This document shows positions 43,908-51,710 of a stretch of 64,000 nucleotides of DNA, one piece after another. The notes below the pieces were generated by a model. The model saw nothing but the letters and a program-made list of their open reading frames with translations. It had not been told where the DNA came from and did no database searches. Made by a program: the position numbers and the translations under genes. Source of the DNA: Pedobacter sp. BMA (GTDB lineage: Bacteria; Bacteroidota; Bacteroidia; Sphingobacteriales; Sphingobacteriaceae); the NCBI RefSeq assembly GCF_001027745.1, contig NZ_LECU01000010.1, forward strand, positions 1 to 64,000. The letters run 5' to 3'. Each line of letters starts with the position of its first letter. Positions within the stretch are counted from its first letter, which is position 1.

Positions 43908-45167
43908 ATGATTGATGTAACTACCCGGGTGCTTGATGAACTCAACGCCATTCCCGGTACAACCAGCAGGCCAGGCTTAAGCCGGTTTGATGAAGCCAGA
44001 TTTTTTATCGAAGCCTTTTGCGGAAGGTATATACCCGACGACTATGAGCGGGCAACGCAAATGACCAACGATGAACTTTGGGAATACTGGATAACAGTAG
44101 ATAAACGGAGTATGGAATTCGAATTTGATAAACAAGAGAAGGAGCTTTTGTTTATTGAATGTGAGGATAACTCCGTTAATGAGCAAACGCTGAATGTGGT
44201 CAATTATATAGCAGACCCCGATTTTAAAACCGTTGTTCTGGAACGTGAGGGCGATGTTTATCCGAAACTGATTGTTCTCAGTATCCCTAACTTATTGAAT
44301 ATATCCGACTATACCGATGCCGGCGGCATTCCCTTTCATGTTTATTTTCACCCAACCCTCGGCCAGAATATTGCGAGCCATTATACCGCCGTAAACGAAC
44401 CGGGGAGAGCATCATTGAAAGATACTGTCGACAATCATTTTATGCCTTATGGCTGGGATTTTCTCTTCTTTATTGGTCTAAAAAATATGACCTATCGCAC
44501 AAGCACCAATCTCGATGTCAACGGTAAGGTTGATGTATGGGCTGGCAAAGGCTTGCTCTATCAGATTAACAATTCTGGCAAATACCTTCCCAACGTTATC
44601 CCTATTCTCGACCCAACCAGGAATGCTGGCGATTTTGAAGACCCGCAACTGCTCCTGCAAATTCTTAAAGAGCTCCAGCAGTTTATCATCCTGCATAATG
44701 GCTTCGAAAGTCCTGAACTGCTTCCGGTAGGGAAGTCGGCAATATCAGCATTCAGTAGCGGGCATATCTGTTTTAACCATTTATTGCAGCATGCCACAAA
44801 CACTGATTTAGGCGAGTTTTTCGGAGATACCCTGCAAGAGGTGTATATGTTTGATGCCCCCAAAGATACCAATACCAGCTGGGTTGCTAATGCCCATGCC
44901 TGGGCCACCACATATGGCGATGATAAAGTTATCCGTGGTTATTCACAATGGGATCCCAATAACACCAGCCTGCTATTGGCCAGGGGCCAGTCCATCATGC
45001 AAGGTAAAAACATCATCAATAGTGACAACCCAAACAGGTCATTTGCTTTAATCGGGCAGTCTTTTTTTACTGATATTCTCGCTTCAGCCGATTGGCAATC
45101 CATTCACCAGGCCATTCCCAGCTTAATGCTTTATGATGCGCTGACCAAAAGTCAATTCACAGTTTAA
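43908..45167 (+). CDS. Putative alpha/beta-hydrolase-like protein
   Basis: 419 residues, no signal peptide. The C-terminal half suggests an alpha/beta hydrolase: a nucleophile-elbow-like AISAFSSGHICF (S284/S285 region), a strand ending EVYMFDAP (D316) and a late histidine in WQSIHQAIPSLMLYDAL (H400), in triad order. The N-terminal 130 residues (DDYERATQMTNDELWEYWI) are helical and specific to this protein. It is not matched to a named family. Third gene of the operon, 4 bp after paralogue B and 19 bp before the frameshifted fourth gene. A role in processing something bound by the paralogue pair is a guess. Confidence 0.6.
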   Translation: MIDVTTRVLDELNAIPGTTSRPGLSRFDEARFFIEAFCGRYIPDDYERATQMTNDELWEYWITVDKRSMEFEFDKQEKELLFIECEDNSVNEQTLNVVNYIADPDFKTVVLEREGDVYPKLIVLSIPNLLNISDYTDAGGIPFHVYFHPTLGQNIASHYTAVNEPGRASLKDTVDNHFMPYGWDFLFFIGLKNMTYRTSTNLDVNGKVDVWAGKGLLYQINNSGKYLPNVIPILDPTRNAGDFEDPQLLLQILKELQQFIILHNGFESPELLPVGKSAISAFSSGHICFNHLLQHATNTDLGEFFGDTLQEVYMFDAPKDTNTSWVANAHAWATTYGDDKVIRGYSQWDPNNTSLLLARGQSIMQGKNIINSDNPNRSFALIGQSFFTDILASADWQSIHQAIPSLMLYDALTKSQFTV

Positions 45168-45186
45168 CCCACTAAATTCTACTACT

Positions 45187-45614
45187 ATGGAAAACGAATT
45201 TGAATACAATCAGGACGAAACTGAGTCGTCGGAAAATCATGAAAAAAGTGACTCTGCTTATCTGCAGGCAGGAGAAATGTATGGATCTCTACTGACGAAG
45301 GGAGTACCTATATTGCAGATCCTGAGCAAGGTATACCATATGATTTCTGCATTACAGTGGTAAACACTGGTGATGAGCCTTCAGGGCCATTTATGGTCAA
45401 ATTTGTGCTGAGCGGAGATGCTGACCCCGCAGAAGAATATTTCACAGATGAAATTGAAAACCTTGATTCCGGTGGTAGGAGCCTTTTGTTTTACCATTAT
45501 GGCTCTTTTGCAAATGAATTTGCAGTGTTTCATTTGCAGGCGGTAATCTGTTCGGCCGATGGAACCGAAATCAGTAGCGATCAGGGATTTGATTTTACCA
45601 TCAACTCCGATTAA
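45187..45614 (+). pseudogene. Frameshifted fourth operon gene, CARDB-like beta domain
   Basis: The first frame (45187-45363) starts MENEFEYNQDETESSENHE and runs acidic for about 30 residues, then turns to noise. The continuation is in the next frame: from about 45270 onward it reads VWISTDEGSTYIADPEQG, DFCITVVNTGDEPSGPFMV and so on to 45614, a coherent CARDB-like beta domain. The shift (-1 or +2) must lie between the TGA of the second frame near 45250 and about 45285, close to GCAGGCAGGAG, a tandem repeat prone to slippage. It is either a decayed gene, an assembly error or a translational frameshift. Confidence 0.65.
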
Positions 45615-45682
45615 ATATTCAGCAGCCATCCAGATTCCACCCTTATGGTTCTCATTGAAAAGGTGGCGAATCTCAGCGTTCA

Positions 45683-45717
45683 TAAAAAACTGGAATCAAA
45701 ATTCTTTGATTCCAGTT
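45683..45717 (-). terminator. Rho-independent terminator of the DUF3072 gene
   Basis: A perfect 13-bp stem (45688-45700 with 45705-45717) and a 4-nt loop, followed by a T-run in the minus direction, 9 bp past the DUF3072 stop. Confidence 0.8.
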
Positions 45718-45725
45718 GCGCCATA

Positions 45726-45995
45726 CTATTTGTTTTGATCTAAACCACGGCCGGTTTTGTGCTGCAGTTCATCAATTCGCTTTGACGCTTCTGACTTGGT
45801 AAGCGTGTCATCAAACTCTTCTCCAGCCTCATCAGAAAGTGTTTTCAGGTACGATCCCTGTGCGCCGGTCATTGGCTCATCGCCGGTAGTCCAGTCGTCA
45901 GGATTTTTAATAGTGTTGCCACCTGTTGTATCTAAACCAGTATTTGGAGCAGCCTGGTTGGTCTGCTGTTCGTTTTTTTCTTCGTTGTCAATCAT
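45726..45995 (-). CDS. DUF3072 domain-containing protein
   Basis: 89 residues. An acidic, Gln/Asn-rich N-terminus is followed by DDWTTGDEPMTGAQGSYL, TLSDEAGEEFDDTLTKSEA and SKRIDELQHKTGR, the DUF3072 signature. The motif resembles SAP or histone-fold-type short helical binders, but the role is unknown. The start at 45995 is preferred because the frame upstream to 46040 lacks family residues. It sits antisense to the surrounding plus-strand genes and has its own terminator. Confidence 0.78.
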   Translation of the reverse strand: MIDNEEKNEQQTNQAAPNTGLDTTGGNTIKNPDDWTTGDEPMTGAQGSYLKTLSDEAGEEFDDTLTKSEASKRIDELQHKTGRGLDQNK

Positions 45996-46337
45996 AATAT
46001 TGTAGTTGATGTGATTACTTAACAAATAAAAACCAGCCAAAGTTTCCCTTCATTCCCTCAAAGCGTAACAATATCATCGCGCATGTGAGTTTACGGAGTT
46101 CACCATATCTACTTAATCTTGATAATCTAGGATTTTATTCTCCATCTCCGATAAAGTGAATATGTCATCAAGTTTAAGGTAATACTCAATTGGTCTTGCC
46201 CAAAAGCGCGGTTAATCTGTAAATATGCTGATCCAATTTGCCTAAATGCCTTGCAAAGACTTTGTGATAACAGTTTGATATGTATATCTTTAAATGGCCA
46301 AACGTCAGCAGCATAGTAACAAACTACCAAAGCAATC

Positions 46338-47561
46338 ATGATTCGAAAACAATTTAATATGCCTTCAGCGGTGAAAAACGAGTTAATCCAAAAACTCCTG
46401 GCTAACCGTATTTCTCGTGATGAGCTCGATGTTCTGCGCGCTGAGATTGACGAAATTGATCTCGCAAACATCATTCAGCAAATTTACGACCTCAATATCG
46501 AACAGGTTCGTAAACTTGCTGCGTTGGCGCCGGTGATGAGCTGGGTTGACAAATTGAAAAACAGCAGGCGCAACCACCTTTTTGTAAAGAAAGTAAAAGC
46601 CAACTTCCGTAAACACATTGCAAAAAAGAACGGACTTAAAAACCGCGTAATTGTGGTGGAGGGAGATTCATGGTTCAATTACCCTGTTTTGCTTAGCGAC
46701 GTAATTGATTGGATTTCAATGGAAGAAAACATGGCAGTTTATTCGGTGGCTTCTGGTGGTGATTGGCTCCTGAATATGATCAGTGCTAAAAAATATGTAG
46801 AACACCTGTCTACCTTGCAGCCCGATGTATTCATTATCAGCGGTGGCGGGAATGACCTGGTTGGGAATAACCGTATTGCCGCCATGGTAACTCACCTGGC
46901 CGATTCCAATGAATTCGAACACAGTGAATTTGCACAATACCTTTTCAAAACTGCTTCCCGTCCATTAAACGGCCAGCAACTGGCTGATTTCAAAGACGGC
47001 GCCAAATTCATATCCAAAGATTTTTATGCCTTGCTCGGCTTCTTCCAGCTGCAATATTATTTCCTTATTAATGGTATCCTTAACTCCGGCAAAAACGAAC
47101 CTGCAACAAGTAAGTTTCCGGGTATTCAGATCATCACTCAGGGCTACGACTATGCCATTCCCAATGATCAGCGATGGGTAGGGTTAAATCCCTTTAAATG
47201 GTACCGCACTTTCGCCCGTACCTTTCTGGGTCATGGTAGCTGGCTCAAAACACCACTTCAACTAAGAGGTATTTATGATTCCGGCGACCAGCGGAAAATC
47301 GTGTTCGCCATGATCTTCCTATTCAACGAAATGATGATCGATATTGGGCGCATCTTCAAAGAAAGACTCGGAGAGAACAGGGTGTTTCACATTGACTCTC
47401 GCGACAGCGTGGGCGAAAATGGCTGGACGGATGAACTTCACCCGCTGCCGGCCCATTTTAAAGAGACATCCCAGGCATTTATTCAATGTATTAATAATCC
47501 TGATAAAACCGGCGATGCGGTAATCCGAGTTACTGATTTAAATAAGGAGAACAAGCCATGA
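46338..47561 (+). CDS. SGNH/GDSL-type hydrolase
   Basis: Predicted cytoplasmic esterase/lipase-type hydrolase. Block I is VVEGDSWFNYP (S111). Block III is SGGGNDL (N172). Block V is DELHP with D365 and H368. A helical N-terminal region (about 1-100) is extra relative to typical SGNH enzymes, for a total of 407 residues. The stop overlaps the next ATG (ATGA at 47558-47561), so it is coupled to a four-helix membrane protein. The neighbour operon also has a hydrolase-like gene. Substrate unknown. Confidence 0.82.
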   Translation: MIRKQFNMPSAVKNELIQKLLANRISRDELDVLRAEIDEIDLANIIQQIYDLNIEQVRKLAALAPVMSWVDKLKNSRRNHLFVKKVKANFRKHIAKKNGLKNRVIVVEGDSWFNYPVLLSDVIDWISMEENMAVYSVASGGDWLLNMISAKKYVEHLSTLQPDVFIISGGGNDLVGNNRIAAMVTHLADSNEFEHSEFAQYLFKTASRPLNGQQLADFKDGAKFISKDFYALLGFFQLQYYFLINGILNSGKNEPATSKFPGIQIITQGYDYAIPNDQRWVGLNPFKWYRTFARTFLGHGSWLKTPLQLRGIYDSGDQRKIVFAMIFLFNEMMIDIGRIFKERLGENRVFHIDSRDSVGENGWTDELHPLPAHFKETSQAFIQCINNPDKTGDAVIRVTDLNKENKP

Positions 47562-48073
47562 AACATATATTGATTATAATATTATTTGTTTTGTCGGGCA
47601 TCATGTATTTTCAGGGCAGAGTATTGCTGCGGGGCAGTGGTTATGGTATACTTGATATTGAATTTGCCGGCAAGCAGAAAACTGCAGAGATCGTTCAAAG
47701 CTGGCACGAGCTATCTGAAGGCGACCAACAGCTCGTCACAATCGCCAGGAGAAATACGTATACCGACTTCTGGTTTATCCCGGTTTATGTACTCCTGATC
47801 ATTACCTTATCAAATGCGAGAATGCAGCGAGAACAGCGTTACTGGTTAAACGAACTCTTGCGGCTAAATTTGCTATTAGGAGTATTAGCAGGGAGCCTTG
47901 ACGTTATCGAAAACCTTATGCTATTACACAATTTCCACTATCCTGGTATTGCTGAAACATGCTATAGCATTCAATACGTTGCTGGTGGTAAATTTGGTAT
48001 GCTGGCGTTTGTCCTTTCCGTTTATGTGTTTTCGCTGGCTGTGCCTAAAAAGGGTTCAATACACGCGCGGTAG
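47558..48073 (+). CDS. Four-helix membrane protein of unknown function
   Basis: 171 residues with hydrophobic stretches near 1-20, 70-87, 100-118 and 140-162, and a polar loop (about 20-68, GYGILDIEFAGKQKTAEIV and onwards). No signature recognised. Translationally coupled to the SGNH hydrolase by an ATGA overlap, so it may present or shield the same substrate at the membrane. Confidence 0.7.
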   Translation: MKHILIIILFVLSGIMYFQGRVLLRGSGYGILDIEFAGKQKTAEIVQSWHELSEGDQQLVTIARRNTYTDFWFIPVYVLLIITLSNARMQREQRYWLNELLRLNLLLGVLAGSLDVIENLMLLHNFHYPGIAETCYSIQYVAGGKFGMLAFVLSVYVFSLAVPKKGSIHAR

Positions 48074-48218
48074 CGATCATTTTAATTTTGCTGTAATTCA
48101 AGTATATACTCCAATAATTCTCAATTTCTATTATATTTGAGATAGCGGGCTTTTGACTAAAAAGCCTTTTAAATAACGAACTCGAAAACAGCTCTCGCGA
48201 AGGATAGATCTTAACCCT

Positions 48219-48734
48219 ATGGAATACAAAGCATCACTTGACACATTTGGTAAAGTCATTACCGCAGGCGTATTAATTGTCTTCATCGCAATAGGGCAGA
48301 AGAACGTAAGCGCAATAATTTCATCAAATGGTGATGTCAAAACAACCCTGATACACGGCGGAGTTCTATTGCTCTTTGTGTTAACTGTTATCGGTAGTTA
48401 TCTATACAGTACCAGGAAATATTCCGTTACCGGAGATACGCTTGTTATTCACCGTCTAATCGGTAACAGAGTAATTAAACTGGCCGACATTACAGAAATA
48501 AGATTTATTGATTCAACGGACTTTTCAGGAACCATCAGGACTTTCGGTAACGGAGGGCTTTTCGGTTACTATGGAAAATTTTATAACACTAAAATTGGCA
48601 GCATGACCTGGTATGTTACACAGAAGAAGAACCGGATTCTTCTTCGAACACTGCAAGGCGATAAGATCATTATTTCCCCCGATGATATTAGTTTGGTTGA
48701 TTGTTTGAGGGATTCAACAGTCAATAATATGTAA
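48219..48734 (+). CDS. PH-like domain membrane protein
   Basis: Two hydrophobic helices near the N-terminus (about 10-28 and 48-66) are followed by a strand-rich domain (YSVTGDTLVIHRLIGNRVIK, ITEIRFIDSTDFSGT, MTWYVTQKKNRILLRTLQG, KIIISPDDISLVDCLRD). This is the pattern of bacterial PH-domain membrane proteins. 171 residues. No operon partner is evident: 145 bp from the preceding gene and 90 bp before the next. Confidence 0.68.
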   Translation: MEYKASLDTFGKVITAGVLIVFIAIGQKNVSAIISSNGDVKTTLIHGGVLLLFVLTVIGSYLYSTRKYSVTGDTLVIHRLIGNRVIKLADITEIRFIDSTDFSGTIRTFGNGGLFGYYGKFYNTKIGSMTWYVTQKKNRILLRTLQGDKIIISPDDISLVDCLRDSTVNNM

Positions 48735-48824
48735 TTCATATTTACTGATATTATTTTAAGCTATCAACATTCGCGAATAATGGGTCGAATTTGATAGATT
48801 TAATTTTTTTAAGTTTCAACGCTA

Positions 48825-49511
48825 ATGAAGTATAACCACTCACTTCCACTCCTATTACTTCTGGCGTTATTGCTTACTTCCACATTTGCAAAGGGGCAGA
48901 CCGATTATAGAATGTTAGATGTTCCGGCAGCAACAAAGATCAGAAAGTTAATCAAAATGATTGATGAGAATCCGGATGATGCTGAGGCGCATTACTGGTA
49001 TCTCAATACAATGGGTAAGGATACCACGGCAGTTGAAATGCAGTATGTCTCATGGATGAAAATATTTCCGAAAACAGCGATGGTATCCTTTCAGCTTGGC
49101 CATTACTACATGCAGCTAGATGTCGCAAAAGCCAGGCAATACCTGGGGCAAGCTATAAAAACAAATCCACAACTGATTAAAGGCTGGCAGGATTTATACC
49201 TGTTGTCGTACTTTGAAGGGGATAGGGACGCCACCTCCATTTTAAAAAATGCACTTGCTGCAAACCCTGGTAACGCTAAGCTGGCTTTTCGCTATGCTTA
49301 CACTTTCAAACTTACCGATCCTGAACAATACCAGCAATCCCTAAAGAAGATTGCATCGAAAAAAAACACCGATAAATACAATGTAAAAGCAGCAAGTCTT
49401 TTAGCTGATATCAGTAATAGTTACCCTGATAAAAAAAAGTTATACGAGGAGATAAAAGAAAGCTATCTCTCAATTGATCCGGCCGAAATAAGGGAAATTT
49501 GGATAATCTAG
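48825..49511 (+). CDS. Exported TPR-repeat protein, possibly C-terminally truncated
   Basis: A signal peptide (1-25, STFAKGQ) and then helical TPR-like pairs (DDAEAHYWYLNTMG, TAMVSFQLGHYYMQLDV, AKARQYLGQAIKTNPQLI, NPGNAKLAFRYAYTF). The end, AEIREIWII, stops abruptly 77 bp before the 11-bp repeat tract. Related Bacteroidota exported TPR proteins often carry a C-terminal thioredoxin-like (TlpA) domain, which is missing here, so truncation is plausible. The reading frame itself is intact. Confidence 0.68.
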   Translation: MKYNHSLPLLLLLALLLTSTFAKGQTDYRMLDVPAATKIRKLIKMIDENPDDAEAHYWYLNTMGKDTTAVEMQYVSWMKIFPKTAMVSFQLGHYYMQLDVAKARQYLGQAIKTNPQLIKGWQDLYLLSYFEGDRDATSILKNALAANPGNAKLAFRYAYTFKLTDPEQYQQSLKKIASKKNTDKYNVKAASLLADISNSYPDKKKLYEEIKESYLSIDPAEIREIWII

Positions 49512-49588
49512 GTGCTGCACCGTCCAATACTTACCTCATTCAATCCATATCTGGCATTAACTTTTTCCACACGTTTTTCTAATTTTTG

Positions 49589-49742
49589 TTCGGGAGCGCT
49601 GGCCGAGTTGTTCGGGAGTTCTTCGGGAAACCTTGTAACCCGCTTCGGGAAGTGTTCGGGAAAGCTTCGGGAAACCTCCCGAAAAACTGGCAGAAAACTT
49701 CTGGAAAAGTTCGGGGCAGGTTCTGCACGGTCTCGAATGGGG
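49589..49742. repeat. Tandem repeat, about fourteen 11-bp units (TTCGGGAAAGC-like)
   Basis: Unit starts fall exactly every 11 bp at 49589, 49600, 49611, 49622, 49633, 49644, 49655, 49666, 49677, 49688, 49699, 49710, 49721 and 49732. Good copies read TTCGGGAA; others are degenerate (TTGTAACCC, TTCTGGAAA). Because 11 is not a multiple of 3, every frame cycles through the same peptide units every 33 bp. The period and the GGG[A/T]AAGC core match the tract at 18471-18525. Confidence 0.85.
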
Positions 49743-49907
49743 GCAGAACGCTCGCAAATGACAACCCGAAGTTTTCTGGAATTTGGTATGAAGTTGTCTG
49801 TAAATAAAGCAATCGGTTCGCCAGTGGTTAGCCAATAGTTTCTCGTTTAATATCTCCCCAAACCATCACCTCGGTGTCTTGATGCTAGCAACTTTAATTA
49901 AATTAGC

Positions 49908-49947
49908 TCAAATCAGGTCAAACCAGTCCAATTCGGGTCAAAATTTT
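49908..49947. repeat. Tandem repeat, four 10-bp units (TCAAATCAGG-like)
   Basis: TCAAATCAGG, TCAAACCAGT, CCAATTCGGG, TCAAAATTTT in register. Short and degenerate, so it may be incidental. Confidence 0.45.
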
Positions 49948-50195
49948 ACAGCCTATATCTTTCATGCTAGGTTTGAATCGTGCTAGATGTACCGCCGGCT
50001 ATTTAGCCATTTCATTTAAAATTTGATATTATGGGAATTTGTAACTTGAAGTTTATTGAACCGCGACTGAGAAAATGCGATTTCTGTGTATCTACAAGAA
50101 GAATAATTTGGTCTAACCCATTAACTGCTTTGTCGACTTTGCCAGGTCTAAAACTAAATAGGGGCGTCAGTGGTTATGATTCCAAATCTATAAAG

Positions 50196-50894
50196 ATGGT
50201 AACTTTAAATATAAACTGGACGGAATTTTTTATTGGTAAAGAGGACTGGGTATTTCTGCTGGAAATTGCGCTTCGTACGTTTGCCATGTATATTATCATT
50301 CTTTTAGGCCTTCGATTACTGGGCAAAAGAGGGGTTAAACAGTTGTCTATTTTTGAGTTGGTGGTGATCATATCCCTAGGTTCAGCAGCTGGCGATCCCA
50401 TGTTTTACAAGGAGGTTGGGCTAACGGTGCCTGTAGTGATCTTCGGCGTCATTGTCCTCAGTTACCGTCTTACGACTTTTCTAACCGCAAAAAGCCAGAC
50501 TGCAGATGACATCATCGAGGGGAAGTGTACGTACTTGATAGAAGATGGTGAATTTTCAATTGATAATTTTAGTAAGGAGACCCTTGCCTACGATGAGTTT
50601 TTCGCCGAGCTCAGGCAATACGGCATCTCACATCTCGGGCAGGTAGACACGGCAATCCTGGAAACATCTGGGGCAATCAGCGTTTATTTTTTTGAGGATG
50701 AAAAGGTAAAGTACGGCCTTCCGATTTTACCGCACCTTTTCGATGCAAGCTGTGAGGAAATAACATCAGTAGATAATTATGCATGCTGCTTTTGCGGTAA
50801 TGTAATGGAATTAGTCCCGGCCGAAAAACATATCTGTGGAAAATGCGAACATGCGAGCTGGGTAAGGGCCATCAGCGGAAAAAGGATTACGTAG
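50196..50894 (+). CDS. YetF/DUF421 membrane protein with C-terminal zinc ribbon
   Basis: Three hydrophobic helices near the N-terminus (FAMYIIILLGLRLLGKRGVK, IFELVVIISLGSAAGDPM, VVIFGVIVLSYRL) lead into the YetF cytoplasmic domain (IIEGKCTYLIEDGEF and ETLAYDEFFAELRQYGI). The family is DUF421. A tail with CCFCGNVMEL and CGKCEHASWV adds a four-cysteine zinc ribbon not typical of YetF. I start it at 50196 (MVTLNINWTEFF); the frame upstream to 50031 lacks family residues. Monocistronic. Confidence 0.85.
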   Translation: MVTLNINWTEFFIGKEDWVFLLEIALRTFAMYIIILLGLRLLGKRGVKQLSIFELVVIISLGSAAGDPMFYKEVGLTVPVVIFGVIVLSYRLTTFLTAKSQTADDIIEGKCTYLIEDGEFSIDNFSKETLAYDEFFAELRQYGISHLGQVDTAILETSGAISVYFFEDEKVKYGLPILPHLFDASCEEITSVDNYACCFCGNVMELVPAEKHICGKCEHASWVRAISGKRIT

Positions 50895-50951
50895 GTTGAG
50901 GTACAAAAGAGGGGCTTGTTGGCGGACTTTTAAAATTGGAACCCAAAAGAA

Positions 50952-50983
50952 AACGGGAACCATCACGAATGACGATTCCCGTT
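50952..50983 (+). terminator. Weak hairpin after the YetF gene
   Basis: An 8-bp stem (50952-50959 with 50976-50983) with a 16-nt loop and no T-run. It may or may not terminate. Confidence 0.3.
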
Positions 50984-51127
50984 CATCTAAATTAACGCTC
51001 TCGAAATATAATACGCTGATAATTCCGGTTTATTGTATTGAGCTGATTTTTTAACTGCAAAATATATTTTACTCAGGCTGTAGCAAAACTCATTCTCACC
51101 ACGTTTCTAAAATAAAAACCGCTACAT

Positions 51128-51679
51128 ATGAAAAATATCGCTCTGAGAACCTGCACTTTGATGTTACTTTGTACAGTCATGTTCAGCTTAGGCTGTAAAA
51201 AAGGCAACAACCCGGTTCAACCTCTTGCTTCTAATTCTTTTCTGCCGATGCAGGTAGGCAATCTTTGGTATCATAACAGCCAGAACTACACGGAAATTAA
51301 AGACAGTGTGTTTATCAATGGCAAGCTTTACTACAAATTCTTTTCGTTGATTGGCGGCGATGCGGTAAGCACTTCTTATCTACGAATCGATGAACAGGGA
51401 AAATTAATTGCCGGTGATCCAAAATATCCTGATTTAAGGGTTATTCGTGCTGATTTTAATGCCAAAGTAGGGGATAAGTTTTTTACCACCGGCGAGGGAG
51501 ATGACACGGATAACCAGGTAACCGTAACTGAAAAAAGCGGTTCACAAATGAGCTTTTCATTTGATGCCATTTATCATCCTAACCTTAAGGGGCACCCTTA
51601 TGTTGTTAGTTATGTAAAAGGGCAGGGCTTTCCTGGTAACTGGACTAAACTTAGAATTAATGGGGTAACTTTGAAATAA
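51128..51679 (+). CDS. Lipoprotein of unknown function
   Basis: The signal ends at VMFSLGC with lipidated cysteine, then KKGNN. The body (FLPMQVGNLWYHNSQ, LYYKFFSLIGGD, YLRIDEQGKLIAGD, ADFNAKVGDKFFT) is beta-rich, like many Bacteroidota single-domain surface or periplasmic lipoproteins. 183 residues; no motif of function. Ends 31 bp before the convergent pncB. Confidence 0.65.
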   Translation: MKNIALRTCTLMLLCTVMFSLGCKKGNNPVQPLASNSFLPMQVGNLWYHNSQNYTEIKDSVFINGKLYYKFFSLIGGDAVSTSYLRIDEQGKLIAGDPKYPDLRVIRADFNAKVGDKFFTTGEGDDTDNQVTVTEKSGSQMSFSFDAIYHPNLKGHPYVVSYVKGQGFPGNWTKLRINGVTLK

Positions 51680-51710
51680 TTGCTGCTCAGGCTGGAAACT
51701 ACCACAGAAA

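Larger units (their letters stand above)
49512..50195. other. Gene-free stretch with two repeat tracts
   Basis: No credible gene in about 680 bp. It contains the 11-bp tandem tract (49589-49742) and a 10-bp tract (49908-49947). Frames that stay open here in several phases on both strands are caused by the 11-bp period and are not coding. Bases 49948-50195 show no structure; the frame that continues upstream of the YetF start is not conserved-looking. Confidence 0.72.

Noticed and set aside
42598..44911. Long minus-strand open frames under the 41-45 kb operon
   Set aside because: They are shadows of the plus-strand genes, which show coherent paralogous protein sequence.
41027..47561. Contractile injection system or prophage region
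   Set aside because: No sheath, tube, baseplate, ATPase, capsid or integrase gene is recognisable; only effector-like unknowns are present, so the label cannot be supported.
49512..49838. Several overlapping open frames on both strands in the 11-bp tract
   Set aside because: An 11-bp period without stop triplets keeps all frames open; the peptides are repeat translations with no start signals or codon bias.
50031..50195. N-terminal extension of the YetF gene
   Set aside because: The upstream frame is open but lacks hydrophobic or conserved residues; the MVTLNINWTEFF start fits the family.
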